From: Deltaproteobacteria bacterium
GTDB taxonomy: Bacteria > Desulfobacterota > Binatia > UBA1149 > CAITLU01
Assembly: GCA_016218925.1 (NCBI GenBank)
Contig: JACRCR010000206.1
Span: 1-39,263, forward strand
Length of the DNA stretch: 39,263 bases
Direction: 5' to 3'
The notes below the pieces were generated by a model. That model did no database searches, was not told the DNA's origin, and saw nothing but the letters and a program-made list of their open reading frames with translations. Shown one piece after another: positions 1-8,607 of the stretch. Each line of letters opens with the position of its first letter. The first letter of the stretch is position 1. Made by a program: the position numbers and the translations under genes.

Positions 1-1
1 G

Positions 2-118
2 CAATTGGCGCTGGTCGGCAGCGCCGTGCTGGGCGCGTTCGCGATTTCCTCGCTGGTCCTCGGAGTGGACGAGGATGAGCGCGTGCTGGCCAGAGCCGTG
101 CTCCGGCGCGTCGGATGA
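2..118 (+). CDS. C-terminal end of a polysaccharide flippase-like membrane protein (partial)
   Basis: The window opens inside a reading frame with 38 codons left before TGA at 116-118. The visible part is a hydrophobic helix (alternating V, L, A, G with F and I) followed by a charged tail ending in LRRVG. A last transmembrane helix followed by a short D/E/R-rich tail is how many MATE/PST-type oligosaccharide flippases end, and the sulfotransferase and exopolysaccharide genes next door fit that role. Only the tail is visible, so the family call is an inference from context and composition. Confidence 0.45.
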   Translation, partial: QLALVGSAVLGAFAISSLVLGVDEDERVLARAVLRRVG

Positions 119-176
119 GGAATTCACCAATCAGCTCCACGGGTGCGACATCGATGCCGCAAACGAGGCCGTCGCG

Positions 177-1106
177 ATGCTGAGAACCCCGCGCATCGCG
201 TTTCTCGCCGGCTACGGGCGCAACGGTGGCACTCTGCTCGACCGCACTCTCGGCTCCTTCCAGGGCGCGGTCTCGCTCGGTGAGCTGCGTTTCGTCTGGC
301 GCAAGGGACTGCAGCGCAACGAACTGTGTTCGTGCGGTCTCGCCTTCAGAGATTGTCAGTTCTGGCGCGAAGTGTTCGACCTCGCCTACGGAGGCTTCGA
401 GCGCGTCGACGCCGATGCGATGATTCGCCTCTACCGCGCGGTCGACCGCACGCGCTACGTTCCATTTCTCGCTTCTGCGTTGCGTCCCGCGGGCTTCGAG
501 CAAAGGGCGACCGAACTGGCACGGCGGTTATCCCCGCTGTACGCCGCGATCGCGCAGGTAAGCGGCGCCGAGGTGCTGGTCGATTCGTCGAAGTTCGCCG
601 GCTACGGGTGGATCCTGTCGCGCCTCGAGGGATTCGAAACTTACACCATTCATCTGGTGCGCGATCCGCGCGCCGCTTCCTACTCCTGGTCGAAGAGCGT
701 CCGCAAGCCGGAGGTCGCCAACTCCGAGGCGTTGATGCCACGCGCCAACCCCGTCTCTGCGGCCGTGCAGTGGACGTATCGCAATCTGGCCGCCGAGACT
801 CTGCGCAGGTGCAGCACTCGGTACCGGCGGGTGCGCTACGAGGATTTCGCGCGTGCCCCGCGCGAGCAGGGCGAGGAGCTGGCGCGCTGGCTCGGCCTGG
901 AGCCGGCGGTGCGATCTGCGTTCATCACCGACAACGAGGTCATGCTCGAGCCCGGACACACACAATCGGGTAACCCGGTGCGCTTTCGCAGCGGCGCAAC
1001 GACGATCAAAGTGGACGACGAATGGCGGACGAAGATGCCGCGCACGCAACGGTTGACAGTCGGATGCCTGACCGCCCCACTACGGTCGCGCTACGGATAT
1101 CGCTGA
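177..1106 (+). CDS. Sulfotransferase family protein
   Basis: Predicted PAPS-dependent sulfotransferase of 309 residues that would transfer sulfate to a carbohydrate or other acceptor. The 5'-phosphosulfate loop is visible near residues 11-22 (GYGRNGGTLLDR). A 3'-phosphate-binding segment follows mid-protein (HLVRDPRAASYSW), with a conserved VDSSK just before it. ATG 177 is preferred because GAGG at 165-168 gives an 8-base Shine-Dalgarno spacing and it lies after the upstream stop; a longer frame from 75 would overlap the preceding gene. The neighbours (flippase-like end, Wza/Wzc exporter) suggest it modifies a surface glycan, but the acceptor cannot be read from the sequence. Confidence 0.85.
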   Translation: MLRTPRIAFLAGYGRNGGTLLDRTLGSFQGAVSLGELRFVWRKGLQRNELCSCGLAFRDCQFWREVFDLAYGGFERVDADAMIRLYRAVDRTRYVPFLASALRPAGFEQRATELARRLSPLYAAIAQVSGAEVLVDSSKFAGYGWILSRLEGFETYTIHLVRDPRAASYSWSKSVRKPEVANSEALMPRANPVSAAVQWTYRNLAAETLRRCSTRYRRVRYEDFARAPREQGEELARWLGLEPAVRSAFITDNEVMLEPGHTQSGNPVRFRSGATTIKVDDEWRTKMPRTQRLTVGCLTAPLRSRYGYR

Positions 1107-1158
1107 ACGCCACACTCTGGATGCGCCGCACTTGTGGTGCACGGCTCAGGACTTGGGG

Positions 1159-1401
1159 TTAGCGTGCCGAGGCACGGGCGACATGGTCAGATATGATCGA
1201 GAATAGAACCTCGGGGTGTCCATCGTCCCCTTGAATCTGACGATTCTCCTCGAGCAGTTCGGGCAGCATCCTCCCGAGACTTGCGACCAACTCTTCGATC
1301 GAGTCAGCTTCGGTGGCCAATCCCCAGACTTCCTCACTGGTAGCGACCCAGACTCCCGCCTCGTTGTCCCATTCGGCTCGTATCAGATAGCGCTTCGGCA
1401 T
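1159..1401 (-). CDS. hicB: Orphan HicB-type antitoxin, DUF1902 family
   Basis: 80 residues. The opening RYLIRAEWDNEAGVWVATSE and the following GLATEADSIEELV...LPELLEEN segment are characteristic of DUF1902/HicB-fold proteins, which fold like a degraded RNase H and neutralise HicA mRNA interferases. In the usual operon a small hicA is adjacent. Here the 50 bases after the stop run into the sulfotransferase end, and nothing HicA-like is visible on either side. This is probably a solitary remnant of a toxin-antitoxin pair; a regulatory role in trans is possible but unsupported. Confidence 0.75.
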   Translation of the reverse strand: MPKRYLIRAEWDNEAGVWVATSEEVWGLATEADSIEELVASLGRMLPELLEENRQIQGDDGHPEVLFSIISDHVARASAR

Positions 1402-2025
1402 GACGCACCCGTTCCTCAGCTATGTCGTCTCTACGCGACACTTGCTCGATATCTGCGAGCCTAACTTCTGCACGATTCTCAAACCACGCTCGGGTGCCGA
1501 TCAGGACGCCTTCGGGCCGTAAAGGTCGTGTTCGATATTTCATCCCTGGAATGATTCGCTGACTGAGCAGAAAAGCGGCCTTGAAAGGCTGCTTTCGTTC
1601 TTGCTGCCACTCGACTTCTTGCTTATCGTTCGCCCATGGTCAGTGCTGCCGCATTGTTCCAAACAGAGGTTCGATCACCGGGCGACCGCCTTCGGCTGAC
1701 ACGATCACCCGGCTTCGTGCGGTCTTCGTCCTGGGAACCGCGCGACCTTGAAATCGTACCGACGTGGCTGCACTCGGCGCCCCACAGCATTGACGAACCT
1801 CGCGGGGATCGATGCCAGCCGCCGCCGCCGATCGCCCCGGACGTCAGCGTCGATTCGATGTCGCGCATCGACAGGCAGCGAGTGAAAATGCGCGCGCGGA
1901 TCCATTCACAGGATATACCCGATCAGCTCCTCCAGAAACACGCGGCGGGCGCACTGGTCAGTCTTGACGCCGAGGAATACCCGCAAGTTGGCGCGTGTGC
2001 TAACCCGAGGATATGGTGCTGATCG
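1402..2025. other. Gene-poor stretch with possible decayed coding sequence
   Basis: About 620 bases without a gene I can support. The minus strand holds open segments with protein-like composition, for example one ending near 1916 that reads ARRVFLEELIGYIL then stop. They are broken by stops and I do not recognise them. An imperfect hairpin lies at 1572-1595 (AAAGCGGCCTT / AAGGCTGCTTT, 2-base loop). Read on the minus strand it is followed by a few T residues and could be a weak terminator. I read the stretch as remnant DNA between the two toxin-antitoxin-like loci. Confidence 0.4.
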
Positions 2026-2316
2026 ATGCGCGTCCGATACTACATCGATCCCGCCACACAGACCCCGCATATCTACAACCATGCGGTCGATGAAGGCGAG
2101 GTAGAGAACGTGCTCGAGCGAGCCGTCGAAGATCGACCGGGTCGCGAAGGATCCCGCATCGCAATCGGCAAGACGGACAACGGTCGGTATCTTAGAATCA
2201 TTTATGTGCCGGATCCCGAACCCGACAGTGTCTTTGTAATCACCGCATACGAACTCAGCGGGAAGCCGCTCCAGGCCTACCGGCGGAGGCTACACCGTCG
2301 GGGGAAAGCAAGATGA
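2026..2316 (+). CDS. BrnT/DUF4258-like small protein, putative toxin of a TA-like pair
   Basis: 96 residues. The N-terminus MRVRYYIDPATQTPHIYNH, the central DRPGREGSRIAIGKT segment and the C-terminal YVPDPEPDSVFVITAYELSG look like a small beta-rich fold related to BrnT/DUF4258 RNase toxins, where a late strand ends in VITAY. The last four bases (ATGA, 2313-2316) overlap the start of the next gene, so the pair is probably translationally coupled. Toxicity is inferred from the fold resemblance and the two-gene arrangement; catalytic residues are not certain. Confidence 0.6.
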   Translation: MRVRYYIDPATQTPHIYNHAVDEGEVENVLERAVEDRPGREGSRIAIGKTDNGRYLRIIYVPDPEPDSVFVITAYELSGKPLQAYRRRLHRRGKAR

Positions 2317-2522
2317 GCAAGCAGCAGCAATTTCCTCCCGGATGGGATGAGCAGAGGGTGCGCCGTGTCATCGTTCACTACGAAAGTCAGAGCGAGGACG
2401 AGGCGGTAGCAGAAGACGAGGCCGCGTTCGAAGCAGCCGGCCAAACCGTAATGGAAGTACCCACTGAGCTGGTACCGAGCATTCGCGAACTCATCGCCAA
2501 ACACGGGAACGCGGCCCGCTGA
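2313..2522 (+). CDS. Small acidic partner protein, putative antitoxin
   Basis: 69 residues, acidic in the middle (SEDEAVAEDEAAFEAAG), starting MSKQQQFPPGWDEQRVRRV. It starts inside the stop of the BrnT-like gene (ATGA overlap) and ends a two-gene unit. The order toxin then antitoxin matches brnTA-like loci. I see no clear DNA-binding motif. The W-D-E...V-I-x-H-Y-E pattern looks conserved, but the function is inferred only from the pairing. Confidence 0.6.
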   Translation: MSKQQQFPPGWDEQRVRRVIVHYESQSEDEAVAEDEAAFEAAGQTVMEVPTELVPSIRELIAKHGNAAR

Positions 2523-2600
2523 CAACCCAATCGAGCAGGCACGCATAGCCGCCGTAGCCGATGGGCATGCGCAGCGTCTCGTGCGCTCTGCTCATCGGCA

Positions 2601-3902
2601 TCACCCACCCGCCGCCGCCTCCGTCAGGCTGACCGCGTCGATCCACAACTCGCCGCCGAGGAACTTGTTGAACTGATCGGTGGACGCACGGGTCACCAGC
2701 ACGCGAATCCCCTCGCAACCCGCGGGGACTCGGAACTCGATCCGAAACTCGCGCCACGCAGAGGCCAGCTTCCACTCGGGACCTGCCGCCCACAGGCCGC
2801 AGTCGCCACCGGCGCCGCCGCCGGACACGTGGCGCGCGATTCCCCTCACCGCCACGCGAGGCCCGCTGGCGGAGGTGATGTGTTCGGCCTTGGCGTTGCC
2901 GCGCAGCAGATAGGCAGCGCCGGGCTCGACCGCAACGTCCTGCCAGACGCCGGCGTAGTGCGGGTTGTGCTTCCCATCGAAGACCAGGTGAAGAGCGCGC
3001 TCGCCATCGAGGCAATCGTCGCAAGAGGCGACTTCGGCCAGCACACCGTCGCCAGGTGTCAGGTACCAGCCGAAAGGCTTGTTGTCTTTCACCTGCTCGA
3101 AGTCGCCGTCGAGCACCGAAGCAGCGGCGGCCGGTCCCCCCGCAAAGCGCGCTTCCCACGCTTCGTGTACCTGACCGCTGCGCAGCAGCGACTTCGAGTA
3201 CGCGACACGCTGCCAGTCGCGTATCTCTACACCGTCGCGCGCGGCACGAGCCCACACCACGCGAGCGTCGGCCAGCGGACGATGCTGGAGTACGAACCCG
3301 AAATAGCGAATCAGGTCTTCGCCGACGAAGACGTGGTCGACGAGAAAGTCGGCCGTGTAGAGACGGTGCAGCGTGTCGTACAAGTCGTCGCCGCCTTCGC
3401 CGATTCCGCGCTGCGCAGCGGCGAACTCGCGGCCTGCTTCTTGGTCGCGCCCCAGCATCGCGTAGAGAGTCGCCGCGCGAAGTCGTGTCGTGGGATGCGA
3501 GCGTCCGGTGGCCACCGCATTCTCGATCGCTTCGGAGGGATCCTGGCCGAGCGCGGCCTGCGCTTCGGCCAGCGACATCCAGCACACCGCGCAGGCCGGA
3601 TAGTTGGCGATCGCTTTTCGATAGCGCGCTATCGCTTCGGCATACTCACCGAACGCCGCGAGGATCTGACCGAGCTCGAGGAAGTATCTCCAGTTCTCCG
3701 GGACCAGCGTTGCGGCGCGTTCGAGACCGGCGACGTGAGCCGCCGGCCCGGGTCTGGACGCGTAGTACGAAGCGAGCATCCCGCGCCCGCCGTAGGCCAC
3801 GCACAACAGAGCTACGCAAGTAAGCAAGCCACGCGCGAGCGGTCCGCGGCCACGAGCGACGGGCGAGGGCGCCTCACCCGTGGTTGCTGCGCGCTCGGAC
3901 AA
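2601..3902 (-). CDS. TPR-containing membrane-anchored protein of the polysaccharide cluster
   Basis: About 433 residues. A single N-terminal transmembrane segment (LARGLLTCVALLCVAYGG) is followed by tetratricopeptide-like helices with A/G/Y spacing, for example YFLELGQILAAFGEYAEAIARYRKAI. A C-terminal beta-rich domain begins near VLDGDFEQ and ends in LWIDAVSL, resembling carbohydrate-binding jelly-roll modules. It lies 20 bases downstream of the Wzc-type kinase stop, on the same strand, so it probably belongs to the export operon. The start is uncertain: TTG 3902 is the first codon after the upstream stop, and later GTG or ATG codons in the hydrophobic segment are possible. Longer in-frame versions would run into the kinase gene. 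Confidence 0.7.
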   Translation of the reverse strand: MSERAATTGEAPSPVARGRGPLARGLLTCVALLCVAYGGRGMLASYYASRPGPAAHVAGLERAATLVPENWRYFLELGQILAAFGEYAEAIARYRKAIANYPACAVCWMSLAEAQAALGQDPSEAIENAVATGRSHPTTRLRAATLYAMLGRDQEAGREFAAAQRGIGEGGDDLYDTLHRLYTADFLVDHVFVGEDLIRYFGFVLQHRPLADARVVWARAARDGVEIRDWQRVAYSKSLLRSGQVHEAWEARFAGGPAAAASVLDGDFEQVKDNKPFGWYLTPGDGVLAEVASCDDCLDGERALHLVFDGKHNPHYAGVWQDVAVEPGAAYLLRGNAKAEHITSASGPRVAVRGIARHVSGGGAGGDCGLWAAGPEWKLASAWREFRIEFRVPAGCEGIRVLVTRASTDQFNKFLGGELWIDAVSLTEAAAGG

Positions 3903-3922
3903 GCTGACGCCGCGACTGGCGC

Positions 3923-6316
3923 TCAGGCGTCCGCGCCGCCGCCGAGGCGCGGAGTCTTGCCTTCGGCCGGTCCACCGTAGGGCACGTGGCCGTAGCCGTA
4001 GCCGTAGGAGTGGCCGTAATAGCCTCCGTAGTAGGAATAGCTCGACCCGCGGGTGCTGACTTTGTTGAGAACCACACCGAGGACCTTCGACTGCATCCGC
4101 AGCAGGTACTCGGCCGCGTGCTTGAGGACGTGACGAGGCGTCGATCCCGCCTGCGCGACCACCAGGCATCCACCGCCGGCGCGATTGGCGAGCGTGGGAA
4201 CGTCGGCAAACCCCAGCGTCGGCGGAGCATCGAGCAGCACCAGGTCATAACGCTTCTCGAGCGCGTCGAGCAACTCCCCAAGCATCGGGGAGCCGAGCAG
4301 ATCGACCGGGTTGGGCGCCACCGGTCCAGCCGTGATCACGTCGAGGTTGGGATGGCCGCTCGGGCGGATGATGTCCTGGAGCGAAGCGTTGCCTGTGAGG
4401 TAGCTGCTCGTGCCCCGGGTGTTGTCGAGGCCGGCCGCACCATGCACGCGCGGTTTTCGCAGATCGCAATCCATCAGCAGAACGCGCCGGCCCATCTGGG
4501 CGAAGGCCAGCGCAAGATTGGTGGTCAGGCAGGTCTTGCCTTCGCCGGGACCCGAACTGGTCACCAGCAGACGATGCGGCAGACCTCCCGAAGCCGCCAT
4601 CAGCAGCGCCGCCCGCAGTGTTCGTATCGCTTCGGCGCCGGGAGATGTCGGCAGCAGTGCCACCTGGCGATCGGGCGTGTACGTAGCCAGCAGCGCCGGA
4701 TCATCCGGGACCGCGAAGACCGGTACCGCCGCCAGCGTAGGAAGTCTCGCCGCCTTCTCGACATCGTCGGGCGTCTTGACCGTGTCGTCGAGGTACTCCT
4801 GCGAAACCGCCACTCCGACGCCGCCGAAAATACCCAGCGCCAGCGCCAGCGCCAGATTGAGCGCGAGGAGCGGACGGTACTTGCGGATCGGCACCTCGGC
4901 CTTGTCCAGCACCGTGATGTTCGAGGCGCGTAGCGCGCCGGCCACCTCCACCTGCTTGTAGCGCGCCAGCAGGTTGTCGTAGAGCTGGCGGTTGGTGTCG
5001 ATGTCGCGCTTCATGATGTTGAAGGTGACCGACTCCGCCTCGAAGTTGCCGACCTCGGATTCGTGATCAGCCAGGGCTTTGCGCAAGTCGCGCTCGCGTT
5101 GAACCGCCGATTGGTAGGCGGCTTCGAGGCTGCGAACCAGGCCACTCTCGGTGTCGCGCACCTGGGCTTGCAGCGACGCCACCTTGGCGCCGAGCTGGCG
5201 CACCTGCGGGAACTCCTCCGAGAACGTCTGGCGCAGCAGCGCAAGCTGGGACTGCGCCTCGGAGAGCTGGTCCTTGAGGGTCTTGAGCAAGGGGTTGTCG
5301 ATGATCCCCTGCATGCTCGCGTGAATGGCGCTCTTGGCCTGCGCGTTGAGCGCTTCGGCCTCGATGCGTTCGGCCTCGGCCTGGGTCACCCGCTTGCTGA
5401 GATCGTCGAGACGATCGTGCAGAACCTTGCCCTCTTCCTCGATGGCGTAGATGTCCTTCCCGCGCGCGAAAGCCTGGAGCGCGACTTCGGACTCTTCCAG
5501 TCGGCCCTTGGTGATGCCGAGCTGCTGCTCGATGAACGCCTTGGCGGTGGCGGCCGAGTCGATGCTCTGGTCCATCGTCAGCTCGACGTACTGGCGGGCC
5601 ATGGTCGAGACGATGCGCTGGGCGAGTTCGGGACCATCGGCGATATAGGCCAGTTCGACCAGGTAGGAGTCTTCACCAGGAATGACCCGAACGTTGTCGA
5701 GCAGCAGGTTGATCAGCTTCTGGTGGGCTTTGTCGGCCTCCGCGGCCGGGTCGAGCACCTCTTCCTCTCCGGCCGGCAGCAGTCCGACCACCCAGTCCTT
5801 GACGTTGGCGACCACGCCGGGTGGCTGCAGAGCCGGATTGAACAGCGGCTCCTTGTCGAGCTCGAGTTGCTTGATCGTGCGACTGGCCAGGGCGCGGCTC
5901 GACAGCACGGAATACTGGGTCTGGAAGAAATCCTTGTAGGCCTGAACCTGATTGATGTTCTGTTCGAGGTTGGCGAACTCGACGATGTTGGGGCCGTTGG
6001 GTTGAATCTGCAGAACCGTGCGGGAACGGAACGTCGGGGTGGCAGCCAGCGAGTAGACGAGCGCCGCGACCACGCAAAAAGCCGTCGCGGCGCCAATGGT
6101 CCACTTGCGACGAAACAGGAAGTCGAGGTACTGGCGGAAGGAAACCTCTTCCTCCACCACCATGTAACCTTCGCCGTAGCGGAAGGCGTCGGGCGTCGCG
6201 GGCGCATATCCCTGCCAGGGTCCCGCCGGCTCGAGCGCGCCGCCGCTGCGGTTGTCGGCGCGGGGATCGCCACCGCGCGGCGCGAGTTCACGGCCCTCGT
6301 TGTCGTCGTTACTCAT
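3923..6316 (-). CDS. Wzc/GumC-type polysaccharide co-polymerase with BY-kinase domain
   Basis: 797-residue inner-membrane protein that controls chain length and export of a surface polysaccharide by cycles of tyrosine autophosphorylation. Seen in order: a Wzz domain with a first transmembrane helix near residues 72-90; a long periplasmic coiled-coil region; a second helix near 480-500; and a cytoplasmic kinase with Walker A (SSGPGEGKT, about 590), Walker A' (LLMDCDLRKPRVH) and Walker B (LVLLDAPP). The tail holds nine tyrosines within 25 residues (SSYSYYGGYYGHSYGYGYG), the usual phosphorylation cluster. ATG 6316 is chosen; a TTG at 6328 in the same frame is possible. It sits 55 bases after the Wza-type gene, its expected partner. 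Confidence 0.92.
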   Translation of the reverse strand: MSNDDNEGRELAPRGGDPRADNRSGGALEPAGPWQGYAPATPDAFRYGEGYMVVEEEVSFRQYLDFLFRRKWTIGAATAFCVVAALVYSLAATPTFRSRTVLQIQPNGPNIVEFANLEQNINQVQAYKDFFQTQYSVLSSRALASRTIKQLELDKEPLFNPALQPPGVVANVKDWVVGLLPAGEEEVLDPAAEADKAHQKLINLLLDNVRVIPGEDSYLVELAYIADGPELAQRIVSTMARQYVELTMDQSIDSAATAKAFIEQQLGITKGRLEESEVALQAFARGKDIYAIEEEGKVLHDRLDDLSKRVTQAEAERIEAEALNAQAKSAIHASMQGIIDNPLLKTLKDQLSEAQSQLALLRQTFSEEFPQVRQLGAKVASLQAQVRDTESGLVRSLEAAYQSAVQRERDLRKALADHESEVGNFEAESVTFNIMKRDIDTNRQLYDNLLARYKQVEVAGALRASNITVLDKAEVPIRKYRPLLALNLALALALGIFGGVGVAVSQEYLDDTVKTPDDVEKAARLPTLAAVPVFAVPDDPALLATYTPDRQVALLPTSPGAEAIRTLRAALLMAASGGLPHRLLVTSSGPGEGKTCLTTNLALAFAQMGRRVLLMDCDLRKPRVHGAAGLDNTRGTSSYLTGNASLQDIIRPSGHPNLDVITAGPVAPNPVDLLGSPMLGELLDALEKRYDLVLLDAPPTLGFADVPTLANRAGGGCLVVAQAGSTPRHVLKHAAEYLLRMQSKVLGVVLNKVSTRGSSYSYYGGYYGHSYGYGYGHVPYGGPAEGKTPRLGGGADA

Positions 6317-6371
6317 CTCTTCACTCAACCATCAACCGGCCATCACAACAGTAGCGCCTGCCGACCCGCCG

Positions 6372-7430
6372 CTAGAACGCCACTGCGTTGACGCCGACGC
6401 GAACCAGGCCGGTGATCTGCTCGAACACGAACTTCGGCCCCGAAACCGGTACCACGATGACGTCCTCCGCCTGTACCGGCGTGTCGGTCAGCTTGCCCGC
6501 GGCGATGTCGTTGACGTCGATCTCGATCGCCTCGCGCTGCCCGTTGGCTCGCTTGCGGTAGAGCGTGGTGCCCGACGCTCGCGCCAATGCCGGGTCAATG
6601 CCGCCGGCCGTGACCAGCGCCTGAGTTACCGTAGTCGCCGTCAGCAACGGATACGCGCCCGGCTTCTTGACCATGCCCTCGACGTAGAAGATCCCGGCCT
6701 TCGGCACGTTTATCACATCACCCGGCAGCAGCGATGGGTTGAGGCGCATGTCGCCGCTCTCGGCGAGTTGGTCGAGGTCGATCAGCACCGATTGCAGGCC
6801 GTTGTCGCTGGCACGGGTCAGCCGCACCGAGCGGCCGGCGTCGACGGTGAGGCCACCGGACATTGCCACCGCTTCGAGCAGGCTCTTGCGGCCACGCAGT
6901 TCGAGCACCCCCGGGTTCTTGACGTTGCCCACCACCGAAACTCGGAAGCTACGGTACTCGCGGATGAAAACGGTGATCTGCGGCTCGTGGATGAAGCGCA
7001 GATAGCTGCGCCGCAGTTCCTCTTCGAGTTCGAGGGGACCGAACCCCTCGGCCTTCACCTTGCCCACGTAGGGCAGCGTGATGAAGCCCGAGTTCGAGAC
7101 CCGCGCGACGATGACGCGCGGCTCGCCGTTCTGGCTCTCGATGTCGTAGAGGGTGACTTCGATCAGATCCTCGGGGCCGACCCGATAGTCACCCGGGGCG
7201 CTGGCACTCTGGGCGGCGATGGTCGAGAGGTCCTGATTGAAGGAGTCGACCTCTTTGGCCTTGGCGTCGGCCTCGGCCTGCTGGATTGCGAGCTGGCGCC
7301 GACTGACACCGCAAGCCCCCGACCCGATGGCGACGACCGCGAGCACGACGAGAACGGTGATGACGTTGAGGAATCGGGTGAGGCGGAACCGCGGACGTCG
7401 GCGACGAATCGGGGTCGGATGGATCGGCAT
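6372..7430 (-). CDS. Wza/GumB-type polysaccharide export outer-membrane lipoprotein
   Basis: 352 residues. The N-terminal signal segment is hydrophobic (VITVLVVLAVVAIGSGACG) with a Cys that could be lipidated, although the box before it (S-G-A) is not ideal. The Poly_export domain begins near DYRVGPEDLIEVTLYD. SLBB-type repeats follow, seen as SVVGNVKNPGVLEL and FYVEGMVKKPGAYPL. These proteins form the outer-membrane channel for capsule or exopolysaccharide and dock onto Wzc. ATG 7430 is chosen because an upstream TTG at 7484 falls inside the T-tract of the preceding terminator. It is the first gene of a minus-strand unit with wzc and the TPR gene. Confidence 0.9.
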   Translation of the reverse strand: MPIHPTPIRRRRPRFRLTRFLNVITVLVVLAVVAIGSGACGVSRRQLAIQQAEADAKAKEVDSFNQDLSTIAAQSASAPGDYRVGPEDLIEVTLYDIESQNGEPRVIVARVSNSGFITLPYVGKVKAEGFGPLELEEELRRSYLRFIHEPQITVFIREYRSFRVSVVGNVKNPGVLELRGRKSLLEAVAMSGGLTVDAGRSVRLTRASDNGLQSVLIDLDQLAESGDMRLNPSLLPGDVINVPKAGIFYVEGMVKKPGAYPLLTATTVTQALVTAGGIDPALARASGTTLYRKRANGQREAIEIDVNDIAAGKLTDTPVQAEDVIVVPVSGPKFVFEQITGLVRVGVNAVAF

Positions 7431-7475
7431 CGTAGTGGTGGTTCCCTCTGCGAGCACCAAGCCTTCCGCTGCCGC

Positions 7476-7516
7476 AAAAAGCAAGACGCCGCCACCCTTG
7501 GGGAAGGGTGGCGGCG
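7476..7516 (-). terminator. Intrinsic terminator after the FecR-like gene
   Basis: A perfect 13-bp stem (CGCCGCCACCCTT at 7487-7499 with its complement at 7504-7516) and a 4-base loop. On the minus strand it is followed by TCTTGCTTTTTG. It separates the FecR-like gene from the export gene, so the two are probably separate transcripts. Confidence 0.85.
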
Positions 7517-7568
7517 CGCTCGCTCATATCCGGATCAGAAAGCCTAGACCCGTGAAGCCGGAAGACGG

Positions 7569-8318
7569 TCAGTCGGGGCTGCCATCGTTGCCGCCGCCAT
7601 CAGAGGCTGTAACTGCGACCGCCGTGATCACGCCGGCCAGGGCAAGCCCGCCCACGACCCATGCCGCGATCAGGCCCTTGTTGCTCTTGGCTTCGGGAGC
7701 CGGCTCGGCCGGGGGCGGAGGAGGCGCGGCCGGCATCTCTTCGGGCTGCTGGGGCTCGCCGTAGGCGCCGGCAACCTTGACTGGCTCGACGGTCTGCGAG
7801 TCGAAGTGGAAACGCTCACCGGCCTTGACCGTGTGCTCGCTGCCACCCATCGCCACCTGCATCGCGCCGCGCTCGACGGTCAGGCTCTGGCCCCCGTCAA
7901 TGTACCCATCGGCCTTGCCGGTGCCCTTTACGGCAGCCCCGGCGCTCTCGAATCGCATCGGAGAATTCTCGCCGACGTGGAAGGCGACCTTGCCCTTGGC
8001 CACATCAATGACTGCGGCATCCGACGTCCCGGAGGTTCGCACTTCGGCGCCGGAATAGAGGCCTACCGTGCCCTGGGACCCGAGTTCCGCAAGAACGAAA
8101 CCCTTGTCGCCGGTCTTCAGGCTGTCTCCCGCGAGCAGCGGGCGAGTAGAGGACACTTGTGACCATTCGCTGGAGCCGGCGGCTACCCAGGCGGGCCCGG
8201 CACCCTTCACGGTCCCGAAGACGGACGGTGCGGCGCCAATGGACGGAACCTGGACGATGATCATCCCTGTCGAAACAGTGTAGGCCAGAACTCGTTTCCA
8301 GAGGGCGTTCTTCTCCAT
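7569..8318 (-). CDS. Secreted FecR-domain-like protein with Pro-rich linker and C-terminal membrane helix
   Basis: 249 residues. A signal peptide (about 1-30, ending SIGAAPS) is followed by a beta-strand-rich region with the FecR/LysM-adjacent pattern LLAGDSLKTGDKGFVLAELG...VGLYSGAEVRT...VAKGKVAFHV. Then come a Pro/Glu linker (EEMPAAPPPPPAEPAPE) and a last hydrophobic helix (GLIAAWVVGGLALAGVITAVAV). FecR domains usually sense or scaffold in the periplasm, but no partner sigma factor is visible. Position beside the exporter suggests an envelope or polysaccharide role. ATG 8318 or the GTG just before it could be the start; GAGG at a suitable distance supports either. It has its own promoter (TTGACA) and terminator. 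Confidence 0.75.
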   Translation of the reverse strand: MEKNALWKRVLAYTVSTGMIIVQVPSIGAAPSVFGTVKGAGPAWVAAGSSEWSQVSSTRPLLAGDSLKTGDKGFVLAELGSQGTVGLYSGAEVRTSGTSDAAVIDVAKGKVAFHVGENSPMRFESAGAAVKGTGKADGYIDGGQSLTVERGAMQVAMGGSEHTVKAGERFHFDSQTVEPVKVAGAYGEPQQPEEMPAAPPPPPAEPAPEAKSNKGLIAAWVVGGLALAGVITAVAVTASDGGGNDGSPD

Positions 8319-8427
8319 CACCTTATTCCTCTCCTGAGTCTGTCTTGGTTAGGGTCACAGCACGGCAGTGCCGTGCCGTCGAGTGAGGCGGCCCCCTGTG
8401 CCGCCCCTATAGCCATTTGATATCGGC

Positions 8428-8457
8428 AATCTATCCCCGGCTCTTGTTCGGTGTCAA
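8428..8457 (-). promoter_or_regulatory. Sigma-70-type promoter for the FecR-like gene
   Basis: On the minus strand, TTGACA (8457-8452), an 18-base spacer, then TAGATT (8433-8428). The -35 is a perfect consensus match and the -10 matches four of six. The leader that follows holds a 15-base odd palindrome, CACGGCAGTGCCGTG at 8361-8375, which could be an operator or a small hairpin. Confidence 0.6.
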
Positions 8458-8564
8458 GGCGGGGGACGCGCTTATGAAGTGGTTTCGGAAGACCCGAATA
8501 GGCCGTCTTGATCCTGGCATTTCGCGCACTCCGTGCGCTTCTCGCGGTGGTCGCGGACGGCTCT

Positions 8565-8594
8565 TTGACTTGCGAACCGGCCGGTCGCTATACG
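8565..8594 (+). promoter_or_regulatory. Sigma-70-type promoter for kdsB and the LPS gene run
   Basis: TTGACT (8565-8570), 18-base spacer, TATACG (8589-8594), giving a start near 8601 and a leader of about 54 bases before the kdsB ATG. It is divergent from the FecR-like gene promoter. No other good promoter is visible in this 336-base divergent region. Confidence 0.55.
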
Positions 8595-8607
8595 AGCCGC
8601 GGTCGCC

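Noticed and set aside
1098-1158. attC-like ends around the HicB stop (GCTAAC...GTTCAGC)
   Set aside because: The arms do not pair well, the spacing is short, and it overlaps the sulfotransferase end; there is no second site nearby.
5063-6391. Long open frame opposite the Wzc-type gene
   Set aside because: Mirror of a GC-rich coding strand; no recognisable domain, and the real gene has full motif support.
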